A DNA stretch of 64,000 nt from Sambucus nigra (lineage: Eukaryota; Streptophyta; Magnoliopsida; Dipsacales; Adoxaceae), in contig OX422211.1 of the NCBI GenBank assembly GCA_949130495.1, forward strand, positions 442,936,219 to 443,000,218. Direction: 5' to 3'. A model generated the notes under the pieces. That model was not told where the DNA came from. It did no database searches and worked only from the letters and a program-made list of their open reading frames with translations. Below, piece after piece: positions 35,626 through 46,925 of the stretch. Both the position numbers and the translations under genes were made by a program. Each line of letters begins with the position of its first letter. Within the stretch, counting starts at the first letter, position 1.

Positions 35626-37558
35626 ATTTTACCAAATTTTAATTTCTGATTAAATTAGATTTGCATTAACTAAACGATCCAATCACAACTATTAAATAAA
35701 CTTGCAATCACGCACGAAAAATAAGGAAAATTCCCTTTTTCAGAGAATAACCTAAGTTTCAGTACTTTAGAGAGTTTTACAAGACTATCGATTTACAAAC
35801 TACTTAATACACCCTCAAGTATAGTGCATAATGTCTTCAAAACTTCTAAAGAAAATGGCTAAGTCCAGATTCATCCATAGGTGGAGATCCACCCCTTGGT
35901 ATCCCCCGATCAGCCTTCAGCCTTCTTCAGTAGTGATCACTCGGGTCATAAAATTCAGTCATAGAGAATCCTCTCCACAACTGTATATAAGATACTAATC
36001 TTATAGGGTTTTAAAACGATTCAAAAAAAGTATTTGGGGATGTAAAGTTATGAATAAAAAGTATTTTTATAACATAAAACTTGAAAAATTTTACAACAGA
36101 TATGCAGGGCACGTTTTGGAAAAAGTCTTACAAAATTTGAAGTCAAAACAAGTATTTATAGAGGCGACACAAATTTTGAGGTTACAAATTCGTTTGAAAG
36201 AATTTAAAAGTCACTCAAACGAGAAAGTCATTTCGTTTGAATGAGAACTCAGTTCATCCAAATGAGAATGTAACCTCATTAGAACAATCTTCTAATGAAT
36301 TCAAACAATAATCCCTCGTTGGATATTTGTTCGATGTATATCTAATGAGCCTTCTAACGAACATGCCACTTCATGCAAACGACATAGGAATCTTGTTTGA
36401 AGGAGGTAAACAAATTTTATTTTTAAAACTAAAAAATCCAGCCTCGATTTTATAAGAGTAACATCCTAAATAAAATTTATGGAACGTTATGAACTCCTAA
36501 AAGAATTATACATTCATGAGGATGGCAAAGTCAAATAAAGATTATTTAAAATTTATCCTTACAATTCTTCCTATGACTGTTTTGTCATAAATATGGAAAT
36601 CTAGGTGTAAGGCTCATTACGAAGGCATTCCTATGCAAAGTCAAATTACAATCTGAAATGTTATATGCGTGGTTTCTGAGCAGGTTGCAGTCTTAAAATT
36701 TGAGAGCCACATGGCATAGTTTCATCAAGCTCTTCTATAGTATTTGACATAAATGTGTATCTAAATTAGCCTTGTTGTATTATCATAAGATGGTTACCCC
36801 CTCCTAGATTTTCCATGAATCTTAATGTAGATGGTTCAAGTAAAGGAAATATAGGTGACAGTGGTATTGGTATTATCATTAGAGGATATAATGGAGGAAT
36901 GATTCAAGCTCTTCAGGACTATATTGGTGATACAACAAGTTTAGAAGTAGAATCGATAACTATTCTTAAAGGCATCAAAGTTTGTTTAGGTATTGATTTC
37001 AATAATCTCCTTATCGAAACTTATTCCTTAACTTCTTTGAATCTTATTCAAGCAGGATAGAAGGTCCCTTGGTACTTAAAGGTATTGTTAATGATATAAG
37101 ATTGTTGATGTCTACTCAAAATATCATCATCCAACATACTTGGGGATAAAATAATTCTGTTGCAAATGGTTTAGCTACTTTAGCTTCTTCTACAAAAGTT
37201 TCTTTATCATATCATAAATTCAGCGACCTTCTAAAGATGATAAGGGGTCTTCTTAACTTAGATATATGGGGTATGCCAAATGTAAGAACTTCTTAATCTT
37301 TGTTAAGTTTTCTTCTGCTTGTAAGGCCACCATGGAGAGGTGTTTTCTCCATTATTTTATAATAACATAGGACTTTAAGCCTCCCCTCCCCCCACCCCCC
37401 ACCCCCCACCCCCCCTCCCAAAAAAAAATAGAGGAGTCTTGAACTTTGGAGCATGGAGGTTCGGTTCACCGTGTTGGTGCGAGTCGACTTCTAAAGGGAT
37501 ACACCAAAGTACAAATAAAATAAATAAATAACCTAAGCCAAAATATTTGTGCTTACGT
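35626..37558 (-). repeat. Copy S5 5' LTR, split by a LINE
   Basis: Segments 35626-36520 and 37429-37558 together match the S1/S2 LTR (about 1.03 kb without the insert). A worn primer-binding site GCTCTCATGCCA (plus reading) is at 35614-35625. Palindrome cluster 36175-36405, TCTATAAATA near 36153 (minus). The LTR start at 37558 reads CGTAAGCA rather than TGTAAGCA. Confidence 0.75.
36521..37428 (+). mobile_element. 5'-truncated LINE with RNase H tail inserted in S5 LTR
   Basis: WKSRCKAHYEGIPM (about 36590) and LNVDGSSKGNIGDSGIGIII (from 36818) are the linker and RNase H start of a plant LINE. Further on are QHTWG and NNSVANGLATLASS, the end of that RNase H. Stops at 37058 and after. The 3' end is C-rich (37383-37418) and then an A-run. 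No clear target duplication was seen. Confidence 0.75.
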
Positions 37559-39092
37559 TGAGTTCAGACACTTTTTCTAGTGTACGGTGATTATTATGTT
37601 CATATCATTTTTCCCTATTACTAGACTATTTTTCTACTGTATTTCTATGTTTAAATTTGTTTCTTCCTTTTGATATATTTTTAAAAAAATCCAAAAAGGT
37701 TACTTGTTTTTAAGAAAAAGTTTAAAAACTTCCAAAATGTTTTATTTTTGTTAAAAAATTTGAAAAAGACAAAATATTTTGTATTTTATTTTTCACCATA
37801 TATGGATGTGCATTTAAGATATTCGAATCACCCCTACATTACAACCATTCATGTGACTTTTTCATGGTATTTTGATACAAATCTTCATTTTTAGTGTGCT
37901 TAATAATGTCTGGCTAGTATTTTATTGTTATTTTATAATTAATTTCTTCATGCTAGATTCTTTATCTTATTTATTGCACAGTGCACGAACTTTTTAAACA
38001 TTGTGCTTGCTTGTCACATGTCAAATACAATTTTCACATCTAAATCGTGCTTAATAACGAATCAAATGTACTAGAGATAAGTCGTGCTTATAAGAACTAT
38101 TACCCGGAATTCATTTCTCAGAAAATTTATTATATGGAATGGAATGGAAAGGGGATACAAAATAGCAATTTCTCTTTGCGTGAAAATCCACCTTTTGTAA
38201 AAAGTCCTAAAAGATTAACTAAATACTAAAATAGAAGTGCCAAGGCTATTTTATTTTCCATTGATGCTTCACTATACATGAGCATCATGATATCTTCAAA
38301 ATATTGAGAGTGAATTTAAATATATGTGATATTTTGAGGGTGTTATAAAATACAAAATCAATAAGTTTACACAACGGACTCTCTTGGAAAGCATTAAATA
38401 GTTTTTTGTTATTAATTTGAGGAGCATTTAAATTCATGACATGTTATATAAGTTGAGTAAATTTTATTTATGTTCACCATTCTTACACTTAAGGTTGGAA
38501 TTGAATTCTTTCTTGAGAAGTATCTCAACAACTTCGTTCACACGTGTTATGAATGCCTATGTTGATTTGCTCATGAAGAATGTTCACACAATTACATTTC
38601 GTTTTCATCATTAGACTATTTTCCTATCATTACATGGTGTAATCTGTTTGTACCTTTATGTACATTTTATACATATACTTTTTATACCTTGAGAAAATTG
38701 TTTTTTTTTTAAATAGTTGGTATTCTACTTTGAAATTTAATTGCATGTGCCTTATTATTTATCTTTATGATGTTATTTCATTTGGATTCGGATGATGGCT
38801 GCTTATAACATTTTGTTTATTACGTAAAAAAATGGGGAGAACAAATTGAGAAGAGTTTATTTTTTATTTAAACTCATATGCGTCATGGTATTCTTTTGTT
38901 TCATGTGTGTAGGTCTCTTTCTCTTCGATAATGATCTCATGGACTACATAAGATGAAGAATTTCATTTAAAGACAAAGTCACAAATGTCATTCCGTTTTG
39001 GGTTTGGGAAATTCGTTTGTAGAATACTGTCTTTATGGTTTTAGTTTGGTATTAATTTTTTGTTTTTGTACTGGGATACCAAAGGGAGGATT
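37559..39092 (+). other. Copy S6 3' internal region
   Basis: AT-rich, non-coding, resembling the S3 and S4 3' internal regions in its phrasing, and ending with ACCAAAGGGAGGATT (39079-39093) as polypurine tract. No pol domain. Confidence 0.5.
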
Positions 39093-40180
39093 TATAAGGG
39101 CAAGGATTAATAATTACTCATAGTTTAGATATTTTTGCTTATTCCATTACAAACCAAACAATACATACACATATGCTTCCACACGATCTTTGAAGACATG
39201 TTAGTGATGGAGCGACGTTCTGAAGTTCAAGATGTTGAAACCATCACAACATAATATGGAGGTATATGGTTGTTAAAGTTTTTAAGTTTACGTAGTCAAA
39301 ATAATCTAGAATGATATTTTTTTACTCAAGGCATTTTTATGAAACAAATATTTTCGAAAAATATTTTTTTTCTCTTTCTAATTTGTTGGAACGAAGTTAG
39401 ATTTCGTTAGAACGAAATGCAAATTTCCTTCAAAGGAGTTTAATTTCTCATTGGAAATAACTTTTGTTTTGTTAGAACATACATCTAATGAGCATCAAAC
39501 TGGAATTTTTGTCACCAGAAATGATCTCATTGAAAGCTTGTTCGAAAGAGATTGGCTTTTCGTTCGAATCAGACCTCGTATCTTTAGAGAAAACTACTTT
39601 TTCTGTTTGAATGAAGGTGAAATTTCAATCGAACGAAACTCCTCTATCTCCAAATTTTTTTTTTTCTATAAATCGAACTTTTATGAAAAATTGTCTTAAC
39701 TCTCTTAGTGAAAACGAAATTAGATATCCGTTCCATAAGCTTTCATCTATTTATTTCTTTGAAAAAACTTTTTGTTTCCAAATCACTTATCCCGAGAATG
39801 ATTTACTAAGTGTGTCGAACCCTAGTTCCTTATCAAACATAAAACCCTTGTAGGGTATTGTCTATGGATGATTTGTGGAGCTGCGACTCTACTACAGAAG
39901 AACCTAAGGTTAATTAGTGTATACCGAGGGAAGATATACTTCCTCTGGGTGTTTCGGGATTGCATCATATTCTATTGAAGATTGAAGACCCTATTCATTA
40001 TAATTAGTGGACTTATTAGTAGTCTATAAGACATCGAGTCTGTCAAACTCTTTAACAATGATGAATATAGGTTGTACTGAAAGGTATTTTTCATCAAATT
40101 CTTCTTCTACTTAGTTTGGTTGGTTTGGCATAAGTTATTGAAAATTATATTGCATGCACCCTTAATTCTTATCAAGATAA
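39093..40180 (+). repeat. Copy S6 LTR
   Basis: Begins TATAAGGGCAAGG (G of TG changed). Palindrome cluster at 39385-39640 followed by TCTATAAATCG at 39665-39675. The end is near TCAAGATAAAATTTGGCTAAA, a string close to the end of the LTR at 27861. Confidence 0.6.
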
Positions 40181-41378
40181 AATTTGGCTAAAAATTGGAT
40201 CTTTGCTTGTGTAGCCTAAGATACAAGTAATTCCATATAACCTTGCATTTTTAAAGACGATTGCTCTGGTGGAAAACGATTGAGAAAAAGGTAAAGGGTT
40301 GGATTTATAGGGTATTTATACTTTTGAAATGATGGCAATAGTTACTTTTAGAAAGAGGAGACACTCACCATGCTTTAGGAATGGACATGACACTTAGGGA
40401 TTGACGCACGCCACCCCAAGCATGCATATCATAATGACATGCATCCGACCTAGCCTTTAATAAAAATTTCACAAGTCAATCCGGTTGGCATGCGCTATAG
40501 AGATTTTCGATACGATCTGAATTCTGAAGGACGATGCTATTCTCGTATTTAACACTTCACTCATTCAAGTCACCTATTAAATTCTCAAAAGATCCAACAC
40601 TTTGAAGAATCTGATATAAGTCCTATCCATGAGTAAATTCAAGGGGGATTTATTTTACCATAAATACGGGACACTAGAAAGACCAGTGAGATTGCAACAC
40701 TTTTCATCAAAAAGTGGTCGAGTTACTTGATAAACTTCTCATTCTAGTTAGCTCAGTAGTCATTTTGCTCGGATGAATAGTTAATGATGTCAGTTGGCAC
40801 CGTTAATGGAAATTTTCAGTTAACACATTTGAGTCATGTGATGAAATATGAATAGTCCCACTCACATCAATGTGCACGTGGATTATTCTACATAATAGCT
40901 CACCCTTTCAATAGGTTGTAACCAACTCATCATTAGCCATCTCTTGGCATGTAAAAGGTGAACACCACCTATCCCACTACTTTATCTCTGTAATAACTAT
41001 TTATAAATAGCACTCAATCCCATGTCATAATGGATCTTGATATTATTCTACCTAACGGCCATACACAAACCCTAGAGAGAACCTCAAGAGTTTGTGTGCA
41101 CTTTTTTTGACGACTTTTGCCTATTGAATTACAAACAACAAACACTACACATGCGTACATAGGCACCTCTTTGGACTGAATCACTTTAATCATTGATTTT
41201 TTTTGTCTCACATACCTCTCTATTTTATCCTAAATTGGCAAAGTGATAATTTCTCCATTTTTTATTTCTTATTATTTGTATATTATAGTTAAGACGTAAA
41301 AATATTATACTATTTTAGATAACAACTACATTTGTCAATTTTTCAATTGATGGTGAATCAAAATACCATATATAGATG

Positions 41379-41404
41379 CACACACACACACACACACACA
41401 CACA
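41379..41404. repeat. (CA)13 microsatellite
   Basis: Perfect CA dinucleotides. Confidence 0.95.
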
Positions 41405-41860
41405 CTCTTGTGATCACGATAGGAAATATAAATATTGATTCAATTCATAAATATGTTGTATGAAAAATCACACGATATCATTTTTTTATTTTAGAGGATT
41501 ATAAAAAACAAACGAGGCGATCAAAATGGTCCTTGTATAATATCGCATAATTGGACCATAGAGCTTCGTGCCCATGACAAAGTGCAATTATACAATAACA
41601 ATGTTGCATAATATACCTCTGTGAATATTGAAATGATAGTTTGTTATTGTAAGCTTATGACTTCCAACACTAGAAGTAATGAAAAAAATATTTTTCATTA
41701 TTAACCAATATACAAAGCATGTACTATTGTGCCCATAAACCGAAGTAAATTTCTTCAGTAATTGCTTTCATATAAGTCACCGTATATGAATGGGCGGTAC
41801 CACATAACAACATTACATAGGCTCTTCTGGAGCCGCAGGTTTAATGATAGTTGAAATCTT

Positions 41861-42125
41861 TAATGTACTTTTTAGTTAGAGACCATTTGATGATGATGTT
41901 GATAATAATAATAATAATAATATTAATTTAATGTTCGTATCAGATTAAAGGTATTATTATTTTCATTATTATTATTATTAATTTAATCGTTTCAACTAGT
42001 TTTTATATTATGTTAAAATGTACTTTTTAGTTAGAGACCATTTGATGATACAATGCTACTCTGCTGCCTATGTATCCAAAACTCGAGACCTTACTTAAAG
42101 TTCATATCAGATTAAAGGTATAACA
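41861..42125. repeat. Imperfect local duplication
   Basis: TGTACTTTTTAGTTAGAGAC occurs at about 41864 and 42020, and CATATCAGATTAAAGGTAT (first copy CGTATC...) at about 41936 and 42104. This is an imperfect tandem duplication of roughly 155-170 bp. Confidence 0.75.
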
Positions 42126-43756
42126 CATATAGACACACATATGCACTTGACACATTAGGCATTCATGCATTTGATTGATAGATTGTATGCCTAAATATTT
42201 TCTAAAAGTAAATTATATTGTTTTTGTTGAATAAATTTTTTCTCTTAAAATTAAAATTGGAATAATTTTTATTAAATATTAAATTCTTATTTTTAAAATT
42301 TTTTTAGAATTATTTTGAAACATAAATAAATTTTAAAAATAATTTTCTTGTTTAAAGATGTCAATTGTGCACTAGTCCTAATGTAAGACAAATTGTGTTT
42401 TCTATCACTCATATATCTCATGTGCCTTATAGATATGTGATAAGAGATTTAATCTAATGGTCTATATATATGCTAATGTTATTATCCATGTGTGTGATTT
42501 CCATACCATGAAAAGCCACACGTTTGGAGCTCTTTAGCATCATATCTATTTAGAAAGCATAGGTTTTTTCATGTGATAAGCAACCAAAGTGTTAAAATTA
42601 TGTCCCAAATAGACGTATTTTAATTTCTAGTTCTCGATATAATTTTCCTATGTGTCTATTTACTTATTTTATTAGTCAAAATACATTAGCAAATTTAAAC
42701 GCGCTATTTTAAGGAGTTTTGGGAAATAAACAATTACAGATTAACTTTCAAAGGCAAAATGATAATTTTAAATAACCAATTTTAGACTCAAACTATCATG
42801 GAAATTGTGGGCTTCAAATCAAGGGACACCTGGATTCAAACGGTGTGTTAATTCGATCTCAGACAAAAAGGTTACAAGATTTGTGGTAACACATGATAAC
42901 GTCATATCATGACACGAGGTGTCGCATTATGATGATAAGTGGAACCATATGATGATAAAATGTGGCATCACGGGATGATGACATGGGGCAACATAAGATC
43001 ATAACAATTGGAACCAACCTAGTTTCTTTTCCCTTACTTTTTTTACCCACTTTCTCTCCACATTCTTTATTCCTTCCCTCATTTTTTTTTATTATTATCC
43101 CATAATATTTCCATCAACCATCACATGCCCTCATATAACAATTTCATCCACCCTTAGTCTCTCCCATCTTCTTCTTTCTTTTCATATTTTTTTATACTTT
43201 CCCCATAATATTCCCACTAACCAACACATGCCTAAAATATATAAATCCTTTGCACATCACCTCCTTTTTAAAATTTAGTTAAAATCACTAATCACTTTTA
43301 TGAAATTTAAAAGGTACTCTTAAGCCATGCTTCCACCTATGAAAGGTCCATTTGTGTTCAATATGTACATCCAATTTTTTTAGAGAAGACTAATTTTTAG
43401 TTCATCTTTATAAGGTAATTTTAGGTTAGTTTAGTATAAATTTTTAATTATTTCTTTTGTATTTTTTTTAGAGAATTGTGTGAGGAAATTTATATTTCGA
43501 GATACAACTTGTGAGTTTGTGAGCCAAAACTTAGATCCAAATATTATTGTAAAACTTAGATTTGTGGGTGTTCTTCAATTCCAATGTTTGGAGGTTCAAA
43601 AGAAATGTAAGGAGACTTAGTTTAAATATTGTTGTCTTTTATTTATTTTTTTCCCTTTTCTTTATGCCTCTAATGAATTCGTTTGACATTTTATATGTAA
43701 AAATTCTCAACAAGTTAGGATAAATTTCCCATTCAAGGGGTGAGATAAGACCTATA

Positions 43757-43761
43757 TTGAT
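43757..43761. repeat. Target-site duplication of element 3, left
   Basis: TTGAT directly before the 5' LTR; the same five bases follow the 3' LTR at 55208-55212. Confidence 0.9.
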
Positions 43762-43891
43762 TGTTGATACCAAAATTAGTATGCTGATGTGGACGAATAA
43801 TAAGAAGACACGTGTCAATCTACGTGGCACAATAGCAACGAGGAAGTTCATTCCCCCGACCAAGTCAGACTCACTCCGAGCAACAAGTATA

Positions 43892-43978
43892 CTCCGAGGA
43901 ACTCCATCTCTCCGAGGAACTCCAACGCTCCGAGGAAATCCAGCCCTCCGAGGAACTCCAGCGCTCCGAGGAACTCTT
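43892..43978 (+). repeat. Five 18-bp repeats in 5' LTR U3
   Basis: Unit CTCCGAGGAACTCCANC repeated five times with small changes. The same array is at 54734-54820 in the 3' LTR. Confidence 0.9.
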
Positions 43979-44164
43979 GGATGACGAGCAACTAAGGCGG
44001 TTCGAGCTGCATCTCGACCGCATCATTGATTGCCAGATAATCAACAGTTCAACTATTCATTGAATGCTTATCATCTTGACGCACACGTTTGAAGAGCATT
44101 AAATGAATTACCCTTTCATATGTGGATCATTTAATGTAACACCCTTTCATGTACAGCCTAAGGG

Positions 44165-44174
44165 CTATAAAAAC
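44165..44174 (+). promoter_or_regulatory. TATA box of element 3 5' LTR
   Basis: CTATAAAAAC, about 200 bp before the LTR end. It would start the genomic transcript. The copy in the 3' LTR is at 55007-55016. Confidence 0.75.
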
Positions 44175-44368
44175 CTTGTATCACCCTCATTCAAAGGGAC
44201 CGGAATTTCTTGATAGAACTTGTAATCGAGAATTCCCAAACACTTAGCAATAACATAACAGTGGACGTAGGCCATTCATACAAGGCTGAACCACTTTAAA
44301 ATTCTTTGTCTCATTTATTTATCTGTGATTGAATAATTAGAGTAATCTAGTTTTTTACATCAACAGAT

Positions 44369-44388
44369 TGGCGCCGTCTGTTGGAACG
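44369..44388 (+). promoter_or_regulatory. Element 3 primer-binding site
   Basis: TGGCGCCGTCTGTTGGAACG three bases after the LTR. The first nine bases fit the tRNA-Asp type site used by several Tat elements. Confidence 0.75.
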
Positions 44389-44429
44389 ATTTGTTATTAT
44401 CATTTTTCACCAAAAATCATTCATCATCA

Positions 44430-46925
44430 ATGGCAGATAATCCGGAATCCAGCAATCGAAACGCTGGAAATGCTGGAAATCCTCCAAATCCCTCTGCACC
44501 TCCAGATCTGGCTGGGATTATGACGAATCTGGCTCAAGGACAAATCGATATGCAAGAAATAATGAGGCAACTCATACAGACCCTTCATGGCGGTGCACCT
44601 GCACGTTCAGGACAGCGAAGTGGTCAGAGGCAAACTTATTTACTTTCTTCACGATCCAGGCGTACTGAGTCATATCGTAATGAGGAATCTGATGATTTCT
44701 CTTATCAACCTGGGCGAACTTCGTCAATAAGGGCTACAGATACTGATCAACGTATCACTCTCTCTCCAGAAAGACCCAGTGCCTTGGAAAGACTGAGTAG
44801 GGTGTCTCCTTTCAGTCGATTAAGCCCTAGGAGGAATAGGAGTCCACCTAAGACCATGTCGAGGAGTTTTCGACGACCATCAGATCTAAGAGAAGGATCA
44901 GCACAATCACGACCAGTTGCTCGTCAAGATAGATCTCAGGAGGCCACATCAGAACAATCAATTGCTCGAACTAATAAGCCCAAGGAAGGAAACGATTCGT
45001 GGAAGGGTTCCATTCAGCGCTTGGAGGATAGATTGGGAGAAATGGCTAAGGCGAAGAATCCCTTACAACGAACTTTTATTCAAGGGACACCTTTTGTCCA
45101 GGCCATTGTGGGTTTTCCTACCCCATCAAAGTTTAAAGCACCTATGGTGACCCCCAAATATGATGGAAAGACAGATCCTATTCTTCATATAGAGCAATAT
45201 CAAGTTGCCGCCGATATCTATGTTGTCCCCGACGAGATGAGATGTAGAGAATTCTCAGGAACTCTTACTGGACCTGCCCAGATATGGTACAACAATCTTC
45301 CTCGGGGTAAGATTTCAACTTTCTTTCAATTGGCCGATTTGTTCATCGGCAATTTCTGTTTTGGAGCAAAACCAGTAAAAAGAGTAGCACACTTATTAAG
45401 TGTTAGACAAAAATTTGGTGAGAGTACTAGAGATTACATAACTCGTTTCAATAACAAGAAGCTGGAAGTCATAGATTATGAAGAAAAGACAGCAATCACC
45501 GCCTTGATGAGTGGGTTGTTGCCTAATAAGTTGTATTACACTTTGGCCAAAGATCCACCTACAACTATGTCAGAGTTGATGGCAAAAGCAGCCAAAATCA
45601 TGAATGCCGAGGAGGCTATGGCTGCGAAGAAGAATATGGATAAAGAAACCAAGGTGGAAGACGACAAATCCAAGAAGAAAGAGCATAAGGTCAATGGCGG
45701 TAACAAGCATTCCAAGAATAATAAATCGTCATGGGAAGTCCTGAAGAAATTCGATAATTATACTCCTTTGAAAATGGATATTAATCATGTCTTGGAAGAA
45801 ATCAAGAATAACGAGGAAGTAAAGTGGCCAAAGAAACTGAGGTCAGACCCTGAACTGAGGAACAGGGATAAATATTGCGAGTTTCATAAGGATCACGACC
45901 ATATGACCAAAAATTGCATAGCTCTTCAGAATGAGATTGAAACACTCATCCGAAGAGGGAAACTAGCAAAGTATGTTGATCGGGAAGGCGAAAGAAGAAA
46001 TAATGACCGAACTAGAGAAAGGTCTAGATCTCCTCGTCGAGCAGAGGAAAAAAGGAAAAGGGATCATGAAGATGATACAGAGGATGACCCCGATCTTCCC
46101 AAGAAACCAAGGCAGCCAGAACGAGACCTTACTGCAGAAAGAAAAGCTTACCTCGATGAGGCTCAGGCTTGCTCATACATTCAACGGATAAATTTGGCTG
46201 AAGAGGATCGCCCGAGGAAGGTAAACAAAGAGAAGCTGGTCATTGGTTTTTCAAAAAACGACCTGGCAGGTGTTCTTTACCCTCACGACGACCCTTTGGT
46301 GATCAAAATGAGGATGAAAGAAGTAGTGATTTCAAGGGTGATGGTAGATAATGGTAGTTCGGCAGACATCATGTACTATTCATGCTTTGACAGTTTAAAT
46401 TTGAAATTATCTCAATTGGAACCTTATCATAGACCTCTATTGGGTTTTGCTGGCGAGAAAGTCTTTCCACTTGGGACGATCAAGTTGGATATATTTATTG
46501 GAACTTGGCCTGCTTGTCGAACAGAAAAAATATGCTTTTTTATGATGGATAAGAATGTACAGTCAGCTTACAACATCATCATGGGAAGAGTTGGTTTGAA
46601 GAAGTTCGAAGCAGTCCCATCTACAGTACATCAGTGCTTAAAATTCCCAACAAATTTCAGAGTAGGAGTTGTGAAAGGTGATCAGAAAGTAGCTCGGGAA
46701 TGCTATTATTCGTCTGCCGAGCAAGAGGAGCTTGAAGAATCAAGGAAAAAGACTACTACCTACCAGGTGGATGAAGGTACAGAAATTGAAACACTGGATC
46801 CCAGAGATGAATCCCAACTGGTAAAAGGACAGGTGGTGGAATCTACAGACAATGTTATTCTGGACGACGAGCACCCTGAACGAGTAACCCAGATAGGTTC
46901 ATCATTGGATGTTTCAATAAAATAG
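44430..46925 (+). CDS. Element 3 Gag-protease polyprotein
   Basis: An open frame of 831 codons from the ATG at 44430 (MADNPESSN); an in-frame ATG at 44391 adds 13 residues but lies almost on the primer-binding site. Residues about 60-190 are Ser/Arg-rich and basic. The Gag core follows (about 210-400; TPKYDGKTDPILHIEQYQ, DEMRCREFSGTLTGPAQIWY, DYITRFNNKKLEVIDYEEKT). A zinc knuckle CEFHKDHDHMTKNC is near residue 482, an Arg-rich patch at 520-545. The aspartic protease has VDNGSSADIMY near 640 and ends with RVGLKKFEAVPST near 730. Gag forms the particle; the protease cuts the polyprotein. It ends with TAG at 46923-46925, in frame with RT. This is the only intact large ORF in the window. Confidence 0.95.
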   Translation: MADNPESSNRNAGNAGNPPNPSAPPDLAGIMTNLAQGQIDMQEIMRQLIQTLHGGAPARSGQRSGQRQTYLLSSRSRRTESYRNEESDDFSYQPGRTSSIRATDTDQRITLSPERPSALERLSRVSPFSRLSPRRNRSPPKTMSRSFRRPSDLREGSAQSRPVARQDRSQEATSEQSIARTNKPKEGNDSWKGSIQRLEDRLGEMAKAKNPLQRTFIQGTPFVQAIVGFPTPSKFKAPMVTPKYDGKTDPILHIEQYQVAADIYVVPDEMRCREFSGTLTGPAQIWYNNLPRGKISTFFQLADLFIGNFCFGAKPVKRVAHLLSVRQKFGESTRDYITRFNNKKLEVIDYEEKTAITALMSGLLPNKLYYTLAKDPPTTMSELMAKAAKIMNAEEAMAAKKNMDKETKVEDDKSKKKEHKVNGGNKHSKNNKSSWEVLKKFDNYTPLKMDINHVLEEIKNNEEVKWPKKLRSDPELRNRDKYCEFHKDHDHMTKNCIALQNEIETLIRRGKLAKYVDREGERRNNDRTRERSRSPRRAEEKRKRDHEDDTEDDPDLPKKPRQPERDLTAERKAYLDEAQACSYIQRINLAEEDRPRKVNKEKLVIGFSKNDLAGVLYPHDDPLVIKMRMKEVVISRVMVDNGSSADIMYYSCFDSLNLKLSQLEPYHRPLLGFAGEKVFPLGTIKLDIFIGTWPACRTEKICFFMMDKNVQSAYNIIMGRVGLKKFEAVPSTVHQCLKFPTNFRVGVVKGDQKVARECYYSSAEQEELEESRKKTTTYQVDEGTEIETLDPRDESQLVKGQVVESTDNVILDDEHPERVTQIGSSLDVSIK
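46923..46925 (+). other. In-frame TAG between protease and RT of element 3
   Basis: Codons AAA TAG GAG TTG, with no frame change on either side. Element 2 has TAA in the matching codon. In Ogre-type relatives this same junction is bridged by removal of an intron; here a single stop is all that separates the two parts. Confidence 0.85.

Larger units (their letters stand above)
40181..43756. other. Unassigned AT-rich stretch
   Basis: No ORF of convincing quality. Noted: a palindromic TATA-like CTATTTATAAATAG at 40997-41010, followed by AAACCCTAGAGAGA near 41070, as in many plant LTR or promoter starts; (CA)13 at 41379-41404; ATT/TAA trinucleotide runs at 41900-41985; a local duplication 41861/42017; and ATGATGAT-rich repeats at 42890-43005. 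Confidence 0.5.
43762..44365 (+). repeat. Element 3 5' LTR
   Basis: Runs from TGTTGATACC to CATCAACA. Holds ACACGTGTCA (G-box-like) at about 43809, five 18-bp repeats (43892-43978), a TATA box, and the U5 string GTGGACGTAGGCCATTC shared with element 2. Confidence 0.95.

Noticed and set aside
36815..37060. Possible host RNase H-like gene
   Set aside because: A LINE tail: 5' linker, RNase H and C/A-rich end in an insertion that splits an LTR.
39451..39853. Two overlapping frames of about 80 codons
   Set aside because: They lie within the copy S6 LTR and include the palindrome cluster.
40997..41010. TATA box of a host gene
   Set aside because: No coding sequence of quality on either side. It could equally belong to an unrecognised LTR.
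43757..43984. Open frame with repeated LRGTP
   Set aside because: It is the 18-bp LTR repeat read as codons. The same frame appears in the 3' LTR (54557-54871).
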